This document shows positions 1 through 9,330 of a DNA stretch of 64,000 nt, one piece after another. Source of the DNA: Bosea sp. 685 (GTDB lineage: Bacteria; Pseudomonadota; Alphaproteobacteria; Rhizobiales; Beijerinckiaceae); contig NZ_CP134779.1 of assembly GCF_031884435.1 (NCBI RefSeq), forward strand, positions 4,588,001 through 4,652,000. The letters are read 5' to 3'. Under the pieces are notes generated by a model. That model ran no database searches and was not told the origin of the DNA. It was given only the letters and a program-made list of their open reading frames with translations. Every line of letters starts with the position of its first letter. The first letter of the stretch is position 1. The position numbers and the translations under genes are program-made.

Positions 1-689
1 GCCAAACCGCCGAGATCAGCGAGCTTGCCGTAGCGGGCCTGCCCTTGCGGCTCCTGCGCGTGCTCCAGCGCCCAGGTCAGTTCATGGGGGACATGCACCG
101 CCCAGGCCCCGGCCTGCAGCGCCGGCCAGATGTCCGACTTCAGGGAATTGCCGACCATCATCGCCCGCTCGGCGCCATCGCCATGGCGCGCGAAGATCCG
201 CTGATAGGTCGCGACCGTCTTGTCGCTGACGATCTCGATTGCGTCGAAGAAGTCGCCGAGGCCCGATTGCGCGAGCTTGCGCTCCTGGTCGAAGAGATCC
301 CCCTTGGTGATCAGCACGAGCTTGTAGTCACCGGCGAGCACCTCGAGCGTCTCGCGCGCATGCGGCAGGGTCTCGACCGGATGGGCCGCCATCTCGCGGC
401 CAGCAGTGAGAATCTCGCCGATGACCGCCGCCGGCACCTGGCTTTTCGTGACTTCGATCGCGGTCTCGATCATCGAGAGCACGAAGCCCTTGATGCCGAA
501 GCCGTAGAAGGCGAGGTTGCGGCGCTCCGCCTCCAGCAGCCGCCCGGAGATCTCGGCCGCCTCGCCATGCTCGCCGAGCAGTGCGACGAAGCGCGCCTCG
601 GTCAGTTTGAAGAACTGCTCGTTCTGCCAGAGCGTATCGTCGGCATCGAAGCCGATGGTGGTGAGAGTGCGGCCCGCCATGCTTGTCAT
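1..689 (-). CDS. HAD-superfamily hydrolase (3' end outside window)
   Basis: The visible 229 or so codons encode a haloacid-dehalogenase-type phosphatase. Motif I is DADDTLW at about residues 15-21, with the nucleophile and acid Asp pair; motif II is the LITKGD segment; motif IV is VGNSLKSD. The insertion after motif I suggests a C1-cap phosphatase acting on a small phosphorylated metabolite; the substrate cannot be read from sequence. The start ATG at 689 overlaps the stop of the upstream regulator gene in an ATGA junction, so the two are probably translationally coupled. An ATG three codons later (680) is an alternative start. The gene runs off the left edge of the window. Confidence 0.85.
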   Translation of the reverse strand, partial: MTSMAGRTLTTIGFDADDTLWQNEQFFKLTEARFVALLGEHGEAAEISGRLLEAERRNLAFYGFGIKGFVLSMIETAIEVTKSQVPAAVIGEILTAGREMAAHPVETLPHARETLEVLAGDYKLVLITKGDLFDQERKLAQSGLGDFFDAIEIVSDKTVATYQRIFARHGDGAERAMMVGNSLKSDIWPALQAGAWAVHVPHELTWALEHAQEPQGQARYGKLADLGGL

Positions 690-1018
690 GCCGGCGCCGA
701 ATTGATGTTCGCAGCCTCTGCCAGCAGAAGATCGGCCAGCGCAGGGAAACGCGTCTGCAATTCCGCGAGACGCAATTGGTTGGTGCGACGGTTGCCGAGA
801 TCGACCTGGCGGATCAGCCCCGATTCCCTCAGAACGCGGAAATGATGGGTCCGGGTCGCCTTGGTGACCGGCAGGTCGAAGCTGCCGCAATGGCGGATTT
901 CGTCGGGCGTGGCTGCGAGCGTAAGCACGACCTGGCGGCGCAACGGATCCGCCAGCGCCGCAAAAATCGCGCCCAGCTCGATTTCGCCAATCGCCGGATG
1001 GCCGGTTTCGTCTGGCAA
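686..1018 (-). CDS. ArsR/SmtB-type winged-helix transcriptional regulator
   Basis: A helix-turn-helix repressor of about 110 residues. It has the ADPLRRQVVLTLA segment typical of ArsR-like proteins and a recognition region around THHFRVLRESGLI. No cysteine metal-site motif (CVC) is visible, so a small organic or redox ligand is likelier than a metal. I place the start at TTG 1018, behind an AGGTGA Shine-Dalgarno. The ATG at 1075 would put the palindrome at 1040-1059 inside the gene, and the shorter form matches family length. It is divergent from the quinone oxidoreductase and overlaps the HAD gene by four bases. Probable role: repressor of the oxidoreductase and of itself. The start is inferred. 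Confidence 0.8.
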   Translation of the reverse strand: MPDETGHPAIGEIELGAIFAALADPLRRQVVLTLAATPDEIRHCGSFDLPVTKATRTHHFRVLRESGLIRQVDLGNRRTNQLRLAELQTRFPALADLLLAEAANINSAPA

Positions 1019-1039
1019 AATGTTCACCTTTCTCGTCAA

Positions 1040-1059
1040 GGTACGACTTGTATCATACC
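1040..1059. promoter_or_regulatory. Palindromic operator between divergent regulator and oxidoreductase
   Basis: GGTACGACTTGTATCATACC is an imperfect palindrome: GGTA-y-GA and TC-r-TACC arms around a 6-base centre. It lies 45 bp before the oxidoreductase ATG and just upstream of the chosen start of the ArsR-type gene, where an autoregulating repressor would bind. That it is the operator is inferred from position and symmetry. Confidence 0.55.
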
Positions 1060-1104
1060 TAAATTCATGCGTCATTGCACCGGCATCATTGGAGGCAACA
1101 CCCC

Positions 1105-2085
1105 ATGACCACAAGACGCGCCGCCATCATCAGCGAATTCGGGCCGCCGGACGTCCTTACCATCGAGACACAGACGCTGCCACCGCCAGCCCAGGGCGAG
1201 GTTCGCCTGCGCCAGACGGCGATCGGCTTCAACTTCATCGACATCTACCAGCGCACGGGCATCTACCCCTTGCCGCTGCCGACGGGCCTCGGCTTCGAGG
1301 CCGCCGGCGTGGTCGAAGCGCTCGGTCCGGACGTGGCAGGCCTCAAGCCGGGCGACCGGGTCGCCTATATCAACGCCGGCGTCGGCGCCTATAGCGACCG
1401 GCGCAACGTGCCGGCCGACAAGCTGGTCGCGCTGCCCGACACGGTCAGCAATGAGGCGGCGGCGACCCTGCTGTTCAAGGGGCTGACCGCCCAGTACCTG
1501 CTGCGCAAGACCCATGCGGTCCAGCCAGGCGATCTGCTGCTGGTGCATTCCGCGGCCGGCGGCGTCGGCCAGATCCTGACGCGCTGGGCGAGCGCGCTCG
1601 GCGCGACCGTAATCGGCACGACCGGCTCGCCGGAGAAGCGCGAGGCGGCGCTGGCCGCCGGATGCAGCGCCGTCATCGACCTGACCGATCCTGCCTGGCC
1701 CACGGCCTTTCTCGAAGCCAGCGGCGGGCGCAAGGCCAGGGTGGTCTATGACGCCGTCGGCAAGGACACCTTGCTGCAGTCGCTCGACTGCGCCGCGCCC
1801 TTCGGCCTCGTCGTCAGCTATGGCGCGGCCTCGGGCAAGGCGCCCGCGATCGACCCGGAACTGCTCAACAAGAAGGGCTGCCTGTTCCTGACTAGGCCCT
1901 CGATCTTTCCCCACAATGCCGATGCCGCGAGCTTCCGCGCCAATGCCGCCGATCTCTTCGACGCCATCGCCAAGGGCCATGTGCGGGTCGATATCGGCGC
2001 GCGCTTCAGCCTGGACGAGATTGCCCGGGTCCATGAGGCAGCGGAGGCGCGCAGCGTGAAGGGCGCGATCCTGATCACGCCGTAA
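1105..2085 (+). CDS. NADPH:quinone oxidoreductase (zinc-independent MDR family)
   Basis: A 326-residue medium-chain dehydrogenase/reductase of the zeta-crystallin/QOR type, predicted to reduce quinones or enones with NADPH in the cytoplasm. The N-terminal GroES-like domain runs to about residue 120. A Rossmann domain follows with the AAGGVG nucleotide loop near 155 and the VYDAVGKDTL segment. The zinc-ligand cysteines of alcohol dehydrogenases are absent, as expected for this branch. The start ATG at 1105 has GGAGG nine bases upstream. The palindrome at 1040-1059 lies in its promoter region, suggesting control by the divergent ArsR-type protein and a role in electrophile or quinone stress. 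Confidence 0.9.
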   Translation: MTTRRAAIISEFGPPDVLTIETQTLPPPAQGEVRLRQTAIGFNFIDIYQRTGIYPLPLPTGLGFEAAGVVEALGPDVAGLKPGDRVAYINAGVGAYSDRRNVPADKLVALPDTVSNEAAATLLFKGLTAQYLLRKTHAVQPGDLLLVHSAAGGVGQILTRWASALGATVIGTTGSPEKREAALAAGCSAVIDLTDPAWPTAFLEASGGRKARVVYDAVGKDTLLQSLDCAAPFGLVVSYGAASGKAPAIDPELLNKKGCLFLTRPSIFPHNADAASFRANAADLFDAIAKGHVRVDIGARFSLDEIARVHEAAEARSVKGAILITP

Positions 2086-2127
2086 AACGCAGAGAGCCGG
2101 GGCCGGCCGAACCCGGCCCCTTGCGTT
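2086..2127. terminator. Bidirectional hairpin terminator
   Basis: An 8-bp GC stem (GGGGCCGG at 2099-2106 with CCGGCCCC at 2113-2120) is extended by AACGC at 2086-2090 pairing with GCGTT at 2123-2127. It lies between the convergent oxidoreductase and ppdK genes. There is a short T-rich tail on the plus side. Confidence 0.7.
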
Positions 2128-2131
2128 CTTC

Positions 2132-4816
2132 TCAGCCTTCCTTGGCCCTGACCGCGCCAAGCGCCGCCTGTGCGGCGGCAAGCCGCGCGATCGGTACGCG
2201 GAAGGGCGAGCAGGAGACGTAGTCGAGGCCGACGCTCTCGCAGAAGCCGATCGAGGCGGGATCGCCGCCATGCTCGCCGCAGATGCCGAGCTTGATGTCC
2301 GGCCGCGCCTTGCGGCCGCGCTCGGTCGCGAGCTTCACCAATTCGCCGACGCCCTCCTGGTCGATGGTGACGAAGGGGTCGTTGGCGAGGATGCCCTTGG
2401 CCGTGTAGGAGCCAAGGAAGGAGCCCGCATCGTCGCGGCTGATGCCGAGCGTGGTCTGGGTCAGGTCGTTGGTGCCGAAGGAGAAGAACTCGGCGCTTTT
2501 GGCGATCTCCTCGGCGCGCAGCGCAGCGCGCGGCAATTCGATCATGGTGCCGACCTGATAGGTCAGGGCGACGCCGCTCTCGGCGATCACCGCCTTCGCC
2601 ATGACGTCGATGCGCGCTTTGACCAAGTCAAACTCGGCCACGCCCATGACGAGCGGCACCATCACCTCCGGGATCACCGGCTTGCCTGTCTCCTTGGCGG
2701 CGATCACCGCCGCCTCGAAGATGGCGCGCGCCTGCATCTCGGCGATCTCGGGATAGGCAATCGCCAGACGCACGCCACGGAAGCCGAGCATCGGGTTGAA
2801 TTCGTGCAGCTCGGCGGCGCGGTGCTTCAGCGCCTCAGGCGTGATGCCGAGCGCCTTGGCAACGGCGGCGATCTCGGCCTCGCCATGGGGCAGGAATTCG
2901 TGCAGCGGCGGATCGAGCAGGCGGATCGTCACCGGCAGGCCGTGCATGATGGTGAACAGCGAGACGAAATCCTGCCGCTGCATCGGCAGGAGCTTTGCCA
3001 AAGCCGTCCGCCGCCCGGCATCGTCATGGGCCAGGATCATCTCGCGCATCGGCTGGATGCGGTCCTCGTCGAAGAACATGTGCTCGGTGCGGCAAAGCCC
3101 GATACCCTCGGCGCCGAAATCGCGCGCCGTGCGGGCATCGTCGGGCGTCTCGGCATTGGCGCGGACTTTCAGGCGGCGGACCTTGTCGGCCCAGCCCATC
3201 AGCGTGCCGAACTCGCCGGAGAGCTCGGGCTTCTGCATCTTGATCTCGCCGAGCATGACCTGGCCGGCGGCACCGTCGATGGTGATGAAATCGCCGGCCT
3301 TCAGCGTCGTCGGACCGACCGTCAGCGTGCCTTTGGCGTAGTCGACGCGGATCTGGCCGGCGCCGGAGACGCAGGGCTTGCCCATGCCGCGCGCCACGAC
3401 CGCCGCATGCGAGGTCATGCCGCCACGCGTGGTCAGGATGCCCTCGGCCGCGTGCATGCCGTGAATATCCTCAGGGCTCGTCTCGACGCGCACCAGGATG
3501 ACCTTGCGGCCGGCCTTCTTCGCCGCCTCGGCATCGTCGGAGTTGAAGACGATCTCGCCGGCGGCCGCGCCCGGCGAGGCCGGCAGGCCGGTGGTCAGGA
3601 TGCGGCGCTCGGCCTTGGGATCGATCATCGGGTGCAGCAACTGGTCGAGCGCGCCGGGCTCGATGCGGCCGACAGCCTCCTCTTCCGTGATCAGCCCTTC
3701 CTTGGCGAGTTCAACCGCGATCCGCAATGCGGCCTTGGCCGTGCGCTTGCCGGAACGGGTCTGCAGCATCCAGAGCTTGCCCTCCTGGATGGTGAACTCC
3801 ATGTCCTGCATGTCGCGGTAATGCCGCTCCAGGATGCCGTAGATGCGGACGAGCTCGGCATAGGCCTCGGGCATCGCCTTCTCCATCGAAGGCTTGTCGG
3901 AGCCGGCCTCCTTGCGGGCGACCTCCGTGATGTCCTGCGGCGTGCGGATGCCGGCGACGACATCCTCGCCCTGGGCATTGATCAGGAACTCGCCATAGAG
4001 CGCGTTCTCGCCGGTCGAGGGGTTGCGGGTGAAGGCGACGCCGGTCGCCGAGGTGTCGCCCATATTGCCGAAGACCATCGACTGGACGTTGACCGCCGTG
4101 CCCCAGGCGGCCGGGATGTTGTTGAGTTCGCGATATTTGATCGCGCGCGCATTCATCCAGGAGGAGAAGACCGCGCCGACCGCGCCCCAGAGCTGGGCCT
4201 CCGGATCCTGCGGAAACTCCGAGCCGAGCGCCTTCTTGACGATGTCCTTGTACTTGCCGACCAGCACCTTCCAGTCCTCGGCGCTCAAATCGGTGTCGAG
4301 ATGCAGGCCCTTGCGCTCCTTGTAATCCTCGAGCGCCTCCTCGAAATCGCCGTGATCCACGTCGAGCACGACGTTGGAATACATCGTGATGAAGCGGCGA
4401 TAGCTGTCCCAGGCGAAGCGGGCATCGCCGGAGGCCTTGGCGACCGCCTCGACGGTGACGTCGTTCAGGCCGAGGTTCAGCACCGTGTCCATCATGCCCG
4501 GCATCGAGGCGCGCGCGCCCGAGCGCACCGAAACCAGCAGCGGGTTGGCGGGATCGCCAAAGACCTTGCCGGTCAAGCGCGCCATCTCGGCCAGCGCCGC
4601 CTTGGCCTGCCCGTCGAGCTCGGAGGGGAATTGCTTGCCGTTATCGTAATACCAGGTGCAGACCTCGGTGGTGATGGTGAAGCCCGGAGGCACCGGCAGG
4701 CCGAGATTGCTCATCTCGGCGAGATTGGCGCCCTTGCCGCCGAGCAGGTTCTTCATACCCGCTTCGCCTTCGGCCTTGCCGTCGCCGAAGGTGTAGACCC
4801 ATTTACCGCCTGCCAT
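2132..4816 (-). CDS. ppdK: Pyruvate, phosphate dikinase
   Basis: An 894-residue enzyme that interconverts pyruvate, ATP and phosphate with PEP, AMP and pyrophosphate, linking glycolysis and gluconeogenesis. The N-terminal nucleotide-binding domain contains GGKGANLAEM. The swivelling phosphohistidine domain carries TRGGMTSHAAVVARG (catalytic His near residue 460). The C-terminal PEP/pyruvate barrel has FGTNDLTQTTLG and the active-site Cys in GICGEHGGDP. Length is normal for the family (about 880-900). I chose ATG 4816 (MAGGKWVYTF) rather than ATG 4849, because family proteins begin just before the KWVYTFG segment. Transcribed alone, converging on the quinone oxidoreductase. Confidence 0.97.
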   Translation of the reverse strand: MAGGKWVYTFGDGKAEGEAGMKNLLGGKGANLAEMSNLGLPVPPGFTITTEVCTWYYDNGKQFPSELDGQAKAALAEMARLTGKVFGDPANPLLVSVRSGARASMPGMMDTVLNLGLNDVTVEAVAKASGDARFAWDSYRRFITMYSNVVLDVDHGDFEEALEDYKERKGLHLDTDLSAEDWKVLVGKYKDIVKKALGSEFPQDPEAQLWGAVGAVFSSWMNARAIKYRELNNIPAAWGTAVNVQSMVFGNMGDTSATGVAFTRNPSTGENALYGEFLINAQGEDVVAGIRTPQDITEVARKEAGSDKPSMEKAMPEAYAELVRIYGILERHYRDMQDMEFTIQEGKLWMLQTRSGKRTAKAALRIAVELAKEGLITEEEAVGRIEPGALDQLLHPMIDPKAERRILTTGLPASPGAAAGEIVFNSDDAEAAKKAGRKVILVRVETSPEDIHGMHAAEGILTTRGGMTSHAAVVARGMGKPCVSGAGQIRVDYAKGTLTVGPTTLKAGDFITIDGAAGQVMLGEIKMQKPELSGEFGTLMGWADKVRRLKVRANAETPDDARTARDFGAEGIGLCRTEHMFFDEDRIQPMREMILAHDDAGRRTALAKLLPMQRQDFVSLFTIMHGLPVTIRLLDPPLHEFLPHGEAEIAAVAKALGITPEALKHRAAELHEFNPMLGFRGVRLAIAYPEIAEMQARAIFEAAVIAAKETGKPVIPEVMVPLVMGVAEFDLVKARIDVMAKAVIAESGVALTYQVGTMIELPRAALRAEEIAKSAEFFSFGTNDLTQTTLGISRDDAGSFLGSYTAKGILANDPFVTIDQEGVGELVKLATERGRKARPDIKLGICGEHGGDPASIGFCESVGLDYVSCSPFRVPIARLAAAQAALGAVRAKEG

Positions 4817-4982
4817 CACCAATGCCTCTTCATCCAGCCACCGCGGCAACGCGACGGCGATCCAAAAGTTTCCAGCGAAGCGCCGCGGGCGCCATACAAC
4901 GACAGCGCGGCGGAGACGGCGTGGTCATGCCGAAAAGCAGCTGAACAATCAATGAGCGGACGCCAGGATGGAAGCCATCGGC

Positions 4983-5477
4983 TCAGCCTGGGTTGCGCTT
5001 TGCCGCGCGCGGCCAGCGCAGCGGCCAGGCGACGATCCGCTCCGGCATGTCATCCTCGGAGACCTCGTCCTCGCTGCCGGAGACGCGCCCTTTCACCGAC
5101 ACGCCCGCCTCGACCACGGTGTGCGGATCGCCCGAGACCAGCGGATGCCACCAGGGCAGATCGCGCCCCGTCGCGACCAGCCGGTAGGCGCAGGTCGGCG
5201 GCAGCCAGCGCAGCGTGCGCACCGCGGCCGGCGTCAGTGTGATGCAATCGGGTACGATGCTGGAGCGGTTGGGGTAGTCCTTGCAGCGGCAGGAGCCGGC
5301 ATCGAACAGGCGGCAGCCGACATTGGTCGCGAGGATCTCGCCGCTATCCTCATCCTCGAGCTTGATCAGGCAGCAGCGGCCGCAACCGTCGCAGAGCGAT
5401 TCCCATTGCTCCTTGCTCATCTCCTCGAGCGAGGTCGTGCGCCAGAAAGGCTCGGTCGGGGGAGACTTCTCGGTCAT
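4983..5477 (-). CDS. YcgN-family (UPF0260) cysteine-cluster protein
   Basis: A 164-residue cytoplasmic protein with the clustered-cysteine signature CDGCGRCC near residue 31, further cysteines in [17 protein letters not shown], and PPTCAYRL downstream. This matches the UPF0260/YcgN family (CxxCxxCC cluster). The cysteines suggest zinc or iron-sulfur binding; no biochemical function is established that I can state. The ATG at 5477 is preferred: the reading frame stays open further upstream but without family-like sequence. It is head-to-head with the penicillin-binding protein gene across about 290 bp. Confidence 0.85.
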   Translation of the reverse strand: MTEKSPPTEPFWRTTSLEEMSKEQWESLCDGCGRCCLIKLEDEDSGEILATNVGCRLFDAGSCRCKDYPNRSSIVPDCITLTPAAVRTLRWLPPTCAYRLVATGRDLPWWHPLVSGDPHTVVEAGVSVKGRVSGSEDEVSEDDMPERIVAWPLRWPRAAKRNPG

Positions 5478-5765
5478 GCCTGCGCTTATGCGCCGCTCCG
5501 CCTCGCGAGGGAAGCTGACGCAAGCGCGCATCCAAGCGAGGCTCCCACCAATAATCCTTGCGGTGTTGTTCGGAAACGGGACGGAGCCCGGCAGGCCCGA
5601 AATCTGCGGACAACGGTCGATCCTGCGCTTTCCTCCCTTACCTGGAGGCAAAACGGCGCATATGTGTCTCAAGTCGCGTATTGCGTTGCCAAGATCGTGT
5701 TACCAAGGCGGGCGCGGCGCGGCAGGACAGTGACGGCAGCTCTCTCGTGGAGTTCCAGAGCGGCG

Positions 5766-8000
5766 ATGGAGTTCAGGAAGGCAGGCTGGGGGACACGTCT
5801 GAAGCGCCTCGCGCTTGGCGTCGATTCATGGGTCGATGCCGGTCTCTGGGGCTCGGGCCGCCGCGCCGGCGAGATCTATGAGCGCATCCGCAGCTTCGCC
5901 GACCGCTTCACCGCCACCGGCGGCAAGCGCATCGCTGCCGAATTCGCCAGCGAGGGCCTGAATCTCGGCATCGTCGGCAGCCTGCTGATGCTGTCCCTGG
6001 CGATCCCCTCCTTCCGGGAGGGGCGCGAGGAGGCGCTGAAGAACCAGGTCTTCGCCGTGACCTTCCTCGACCGCTACGGCTCGGAGCTCGGCCATCGCGG
6101 CGCGCGCCATGACGATTCGCTGAAGCTCGAGGAGATGCCCGACCATCTGGTCAAGGCCGTCCTGGCAACCGAGGACCGCCGCTTCTACGACCATTTCGGC
6201 ATCGACATCTTCGGCACGCTGCGGGCCATGACGGTCAATGCGCGCGCCTCCGGCGTCGTCCAGGGCGGCTCCTCGCTGACACAGCAGCTCGCCAAGAACC
6301 TCTTCCTCAGCAATGAGCGCTCGCTCGACCGCAAGATCAAGGAAGCCTTCCTGGCGCTCTGGCTGGAAGCCCGATTGAGCAAGAACGAGATCCTGAAGCT
6401 CTATCTCGACCGCGCCTATATGGGTGGCGGCACCTTCGGCGTGGCCGCGGCGGCTGAGTATTACTTCGGCAAATCGGTCAGGGACGTGTCGCTTGCGGAA
6501 GCTGCGATGCTGGCCGGGCTGTTCAAGGCGCCGACGAAATACGCCCCCCATGTCAACCTGCCCGCCGCCCGCGCGCGCGCCGGCGACGTGCTGAACGCGA
6601 TGGTCGATGCCGGCTTCCTGACGGCGGGCCAGATCGACAGCGCCAAACGCAATCCGGCCACGCCGGTCGACCGCAAGCGGGATTCCAACCCGGACTATTA
6701 TCTCGACTGGGCCTTCGACGAGATCAAACACCTGGCCGACGAGGGCAAGCTCGGCTCGGATCGGGTGCTGACCGTGAAGACGCCGCATGATCCCGCGATC
6801 CAGGGGCAGGCGGAGAAGGCGATCGAGCAGGTCCTGCGCCAGAACGGCCCCGCCTACCGGGTCAAGCAGGCCGCGACCACCGTCATGGATCCGGACGGGG
6901 CGGTGCGGGCCATGGTCGGCGGGCGCGACTACGGCATCAGCCAGTTCAACCGCGCGACGTCGAGCCTGCGGCAGCCGGGATCGTCCTTCAAGCCCTTCGT
7001 CTATGCGGCAGCGCTGTCGGCAGGTCTTTACCGGCCCAACACCATCGTCACCGACCGCCCGATCTGCATCGGCAACTGGTGCCCGAACAATTACGGGCGC
7101 TCCTATGCCGGCTCGATCCCGCTGACCGTGGCGCTGGCGAAATCGATCAATACGATCCCGGTGCAGATGTCGATTGCGATGGGCAAGGCGACCGGCGAGA
7201 CGCATGAGGCCCGCGCTGCCCGCATCGGCCGGATGAAGATCATCGAGACCGGCCGGGCCATGGGCCTGACCACGCCGCTGACCGACACCGTGTCCCTGCC
7301 GATCGGCGCGGCCGAGGTCACGGTGATCGACATGGCAGCCGGCTATTCGGTCTTCGCCAATGGCGGCAAGCGCGCAAAACCCTATGTCGCGATCGAGATC
7401 CGCAACTCGCAGGGCGAGGAGATCTACCGGCACGACCGCGACGAGCCGGCGCCGGAGCAGGTCCTGAGCACCCAGGTGGCGCAGGACATGAACTTCATGC
7501 TCTCCAAGGTGCCGACAGAAGGCACCGGCCGGCGCGCAGCGCTGGACGGCGTCGTGACCGCCGGCAAGACCGGCACCACGAACGGCTACAAGGACGCCTG
7601 GTATGTCGGCTTCTCCGGCAATCTCGTCGGCGCGGTCTGGTTCGGCAATGACGACAGCTCCGAGACCGCGAACATGACCGGCGGTTCCCTGCCGGCGATG
7701 GCCTGGAAGGAGATCATGCAGTTCGCCCATCAGGGGCTCGAACTGAAGCCGATCCCGGGCGTCACACCCCCGACAGACCCCAAGGCCATGACGATCGCTA
7801 GGGCGGGCAGCCCGGAGACGTCGCGCGTTGCCCTGGTTTCGGGCCCCGGCGCCGGCCATATGCCGCGGCAATCCTTCGAGGTGCTCTCGGCGGTCGGCGC
7901 CATGTTCAAGACGATCGAACCTGCCCGCGCGCGCGGAACATCCATTCAGGTTGGCATCCGCGAGGTCTCTTCGCCGGGACGCGAGACGCGCCTGCGCTAA
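5766..8000 (+). CDS. Class A penicillin-binding protein (transglycosylase/transpeptidase)
   Basis: A 744-residue bifunctional peptidoglycan synthase. A cytoplasmic N-terminus of about 65 residues precedes one membrane anchor (about 66-83). The GT51 glycosyltransferase domain has the catalytic Glu in ATEDRRFYDHFG (E136). The transpeptidase domain has the nucleophile in GSSFKPF (S406-x-x-K409), an SIN motif, and KTGTTNGYKDAW (K601). It belongs to the PBP1A-like group that adds glycan strands and cross-links at the inner membrane. The start is uncertain: ATG 5766 has a weak ribosome site, while GTG 5730 in frame has AGGA five bases upstream and would add 12 residues. Confidence 0.93.
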   Translation: MEFRKAGWGTRLKRLALGVDSWVDAGLWGSGRRAGEIYERIRSFADRFTATGGKRIAAEFASEGLNLGIVGSLLMLSLAIPSFREGREEALKNQVFAVTFLDRYGSELGHRGARHDDSLKLEEMPDHLVKAVLATEDRRFYDHFGIDIFGTLRAMTVNARASGVVQGGSSLTQQLAKNLFLSNERSLDRKIKEAFLALWLEARLSKNEILKLYLDRAYMGGGTFGVAAAAEYYFGKSVRDVSLAEAAMLAGLFKAPTKYAPHVNLPAARARAGDVLNAMVDAGFLTAGQIDSAKRNPATPVDRKRDSNPDYYLDWAFDEIKHLADEGKLGSDRVLTVKTPHDPAIQGQAEKAIEQVLRQNGPAYRVKQAATTVMDPDGAVRAMVGGRDYGISQFNRATSSLRQPGSSFKPFVYAAALSAGLYRPNTIVTDRPICIGNWCPNNYGRSYAGSIPLTVALAKSINTIPVQMSIAMGKATGETHEARAARIGRMKIIETGRAMGLTTPLTDTVSLPIGAAEVTVIDMAAGYSVFANGGKRAKPYVAIEIRNSQGEEIYRHDRDEPAPEQVLSTQVAQDMNFMLSKVPTEGTGRRAALDGVVTAGKTGTTNGYKDAWYVGFSGNLVGAVWFGNDDSSETANMTGGSLPAMAWKEIMQFAHQGLELKPIPGVTPPTDPKAMTIARAGSPETSRVALVSGPGAGHMPRQSFEVLSAVGAMFKTIEPARARGTSIQVGIREVSSPGRETRLR

Positions 8001-8098
8001 CATAGGTTGCCGGTCGCTGGGCCCAGGTTGACGCGGCGGGCCGGGCTGGTTCAACTCCGGCCGCCGGCCTGTCGTCAGCCGGTTCGGAAAGCAAGGCC

Positions 8099-8671
8099 AT
8101 GCGCGCGCTGGATCTCGCTTACGTCGTCGCACTCGGTGCCGGGCTGGGGCTCGGCTCGGCCCATTTCGCCGTCGCCGGCAGGCCGCTGCTCGGCATGGTC
8201 CGGATCGGCCCGTGGGACACCTGGCCGCGCGGCGGCGGGCGCGATGTCGACCCCTATATGCGCGCCTATCTGGCGCGCGGCATCCATGTGCCGCTGGGCG
8301 CGGGCGAAGGCCTAGAACTGATCGCGAGCCGCGACGATCGCGGCCAGGCGCTCGACGGGCGTTGCCGTTATCTGGTCTCGGGCGCGACGCCGACGACGCG
8401 TGGCTGGTCATTGAGCGTCACCGACATGGATGGGCGGCCGTTCCGCCTGCCGCTCGACCGCAGCGGCTTCACCGATGCGGAAGTCGTCCGCGAGGAGAGC
8501 GGCACGCTGCGCATCGCGGCGGCGGCCGAGCCGCAAACCGGAAACTGGCTGCCGCTACCGGGTAGCGGGCGTTTCCAGCTCCGGCTGCGGCTCTACGACA
8601 CGCCGATTTCGAGCCAGGCCGGTGAATTGCGGCCCGATGTCCTGCCCGGCATCGTCCGGCTCGGCTGCTGA
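8099..8671 (+). CDS. DUF1214 domain protein, membrane anchored
   Basis: 190 residues with an N-terminal hydrophobic segment (about 4-26) that is a membrane anchor or uncleaved signal, followed by a beta-rich periplasmic domain ending in the LRLRLYDTP segment characteristic of DUF1214. Family members are usually encoded beside DUF1254 proteins, and that is the case here. The stop overlaps the next gene's start (TGATG at 8669-8673), so the pair is co-translated. Downstream position from the penicillin-binding protein hints at an envelope role. No catalytic motif is visible. Confidence 0.82.
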   Translation: MRALDLAYVVALGAGLGLGSAHFAVAGRPLLGMVRIGPWDTWPRGGGRDVDPYMRAYLARGIHVPLGAGEGLELIASRDDRGQALDGRCRYLVSGATPTTRGWSLSVTDMDGRPFRLPLDRSGFTDAEVVREESGTLRIAAAAEPQTGNWLPLPGSGRFQLRLRLYDTPISSQAGELRPDVLPGIVRLGC

Positions 8672-9330
8672 TGACGACGCTCGACCAGTCTCCGGAACGC
8701 GAGACGGCGCCGATGCCCCCGGGCCAGGCCGACGCAACACTGCGGCGGCGTCGGCCCATGCGGATCCTCAGTGCAGCCCGGCGCCTCGCCTATGGAACGA
8801 TTGCGGGGCTGGTGCTCGCCGGCATCGTCCACATCGTCACCGTTCTGCTGATCCCGCTCCTCTCCAACCGCGACGCCACCAGCGCCTATCTCTCGCTGGG
8901 CACTAGCGGCCATGCCGAGCTTGTCTCGCCGCGCGGAGCCGACAGCGGACTGCCGGTGCCGCGCGAGGCCGATCCTGCGGCCGTGACCGCGATCTGCAGC
9001 TACGATCTCTCCGCCGGCCCAATGCGCGTCGTCGCGCGCACCGGCACATTGCCGCTCGGACTGACGCTGCATCGGCGCGGCGGCGGCGTGCTCTACGCCA
9101 TCACCGACCGCGCCGCGATCCGCGGCGTGGTCGAGTTCCTGGTGATGACGGAGGAACAGCGCGACGAGAGAGCGGCGCGCGACGAGGAGGGCGAGGCCGT
9201 GCGTGAATTGCGCATCGTCTCCGACACGATGCAGGGTCTGATCGTCGCCCGTGTGCTGGCGAAACATCCATCCGACCGTGAAGACGCCGAGGCGCTGGCG
9301 GCAGCTGTCGCCTGCGGGCTTGCCGAATGA
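8671..9330 (+). CDS. DUF1254 family membrane-anchored protein
   Basis: 219 residues. A cytoplasmic Arg-rich stretch (about 24-40) is followed by one strong membrane segment (TIAGLVLAGIVHIVTVLLIPLL, about residues 42-64, quoted in part) and a periplasmic DUF1254-type domain starting near YLSLG. It partners the DUF1214 protein through an overlapping stop/start. The stop codon directly abuts the stop of the convergent lipoprotein gene, leaving no room for a separate terminator. Function unknown; no enzyme motif seen. Confidence 0.8.
   Translation: MTTLDQSPERETAPMPPGQADATLRRRRPMRILSAARRLAYGTIAGLVLAGIVHIVTVLLIPLLSNRDATSAYLSLGTSGHAELVSPRGADSGLPVPREADPAAVTAICSYDLSAGPMRVVARTGTLPLGLTLHRRGGGVLYAITDRAAIRGVVEFLVMTEEQRDERAARDEEGEAVRELRIVSDTMQGLIVARVLAKHPSDREDAEALAAAVACGLAE

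Noticed and set aside
4816..4849. Upstream ATG start for ppdK (11 extra residues)
   Set aside because: The extra residues do not resemble the family N-terminus, and ATG 4816 fits known lengths.
2270..5242. A 990-codon open frame on the plus strand
   Set aside because: It is antisense to ppdK; its Arg/His/Asp/Leu-rich composition is the usual mirror of a GC-rich gene, with no family signature.
5826..8411. An 861-codon open frame on the minus strand
   Set aside because: Antisense to the penicillin-binding protein, whose catalytic motifs are all intact on the other strand.
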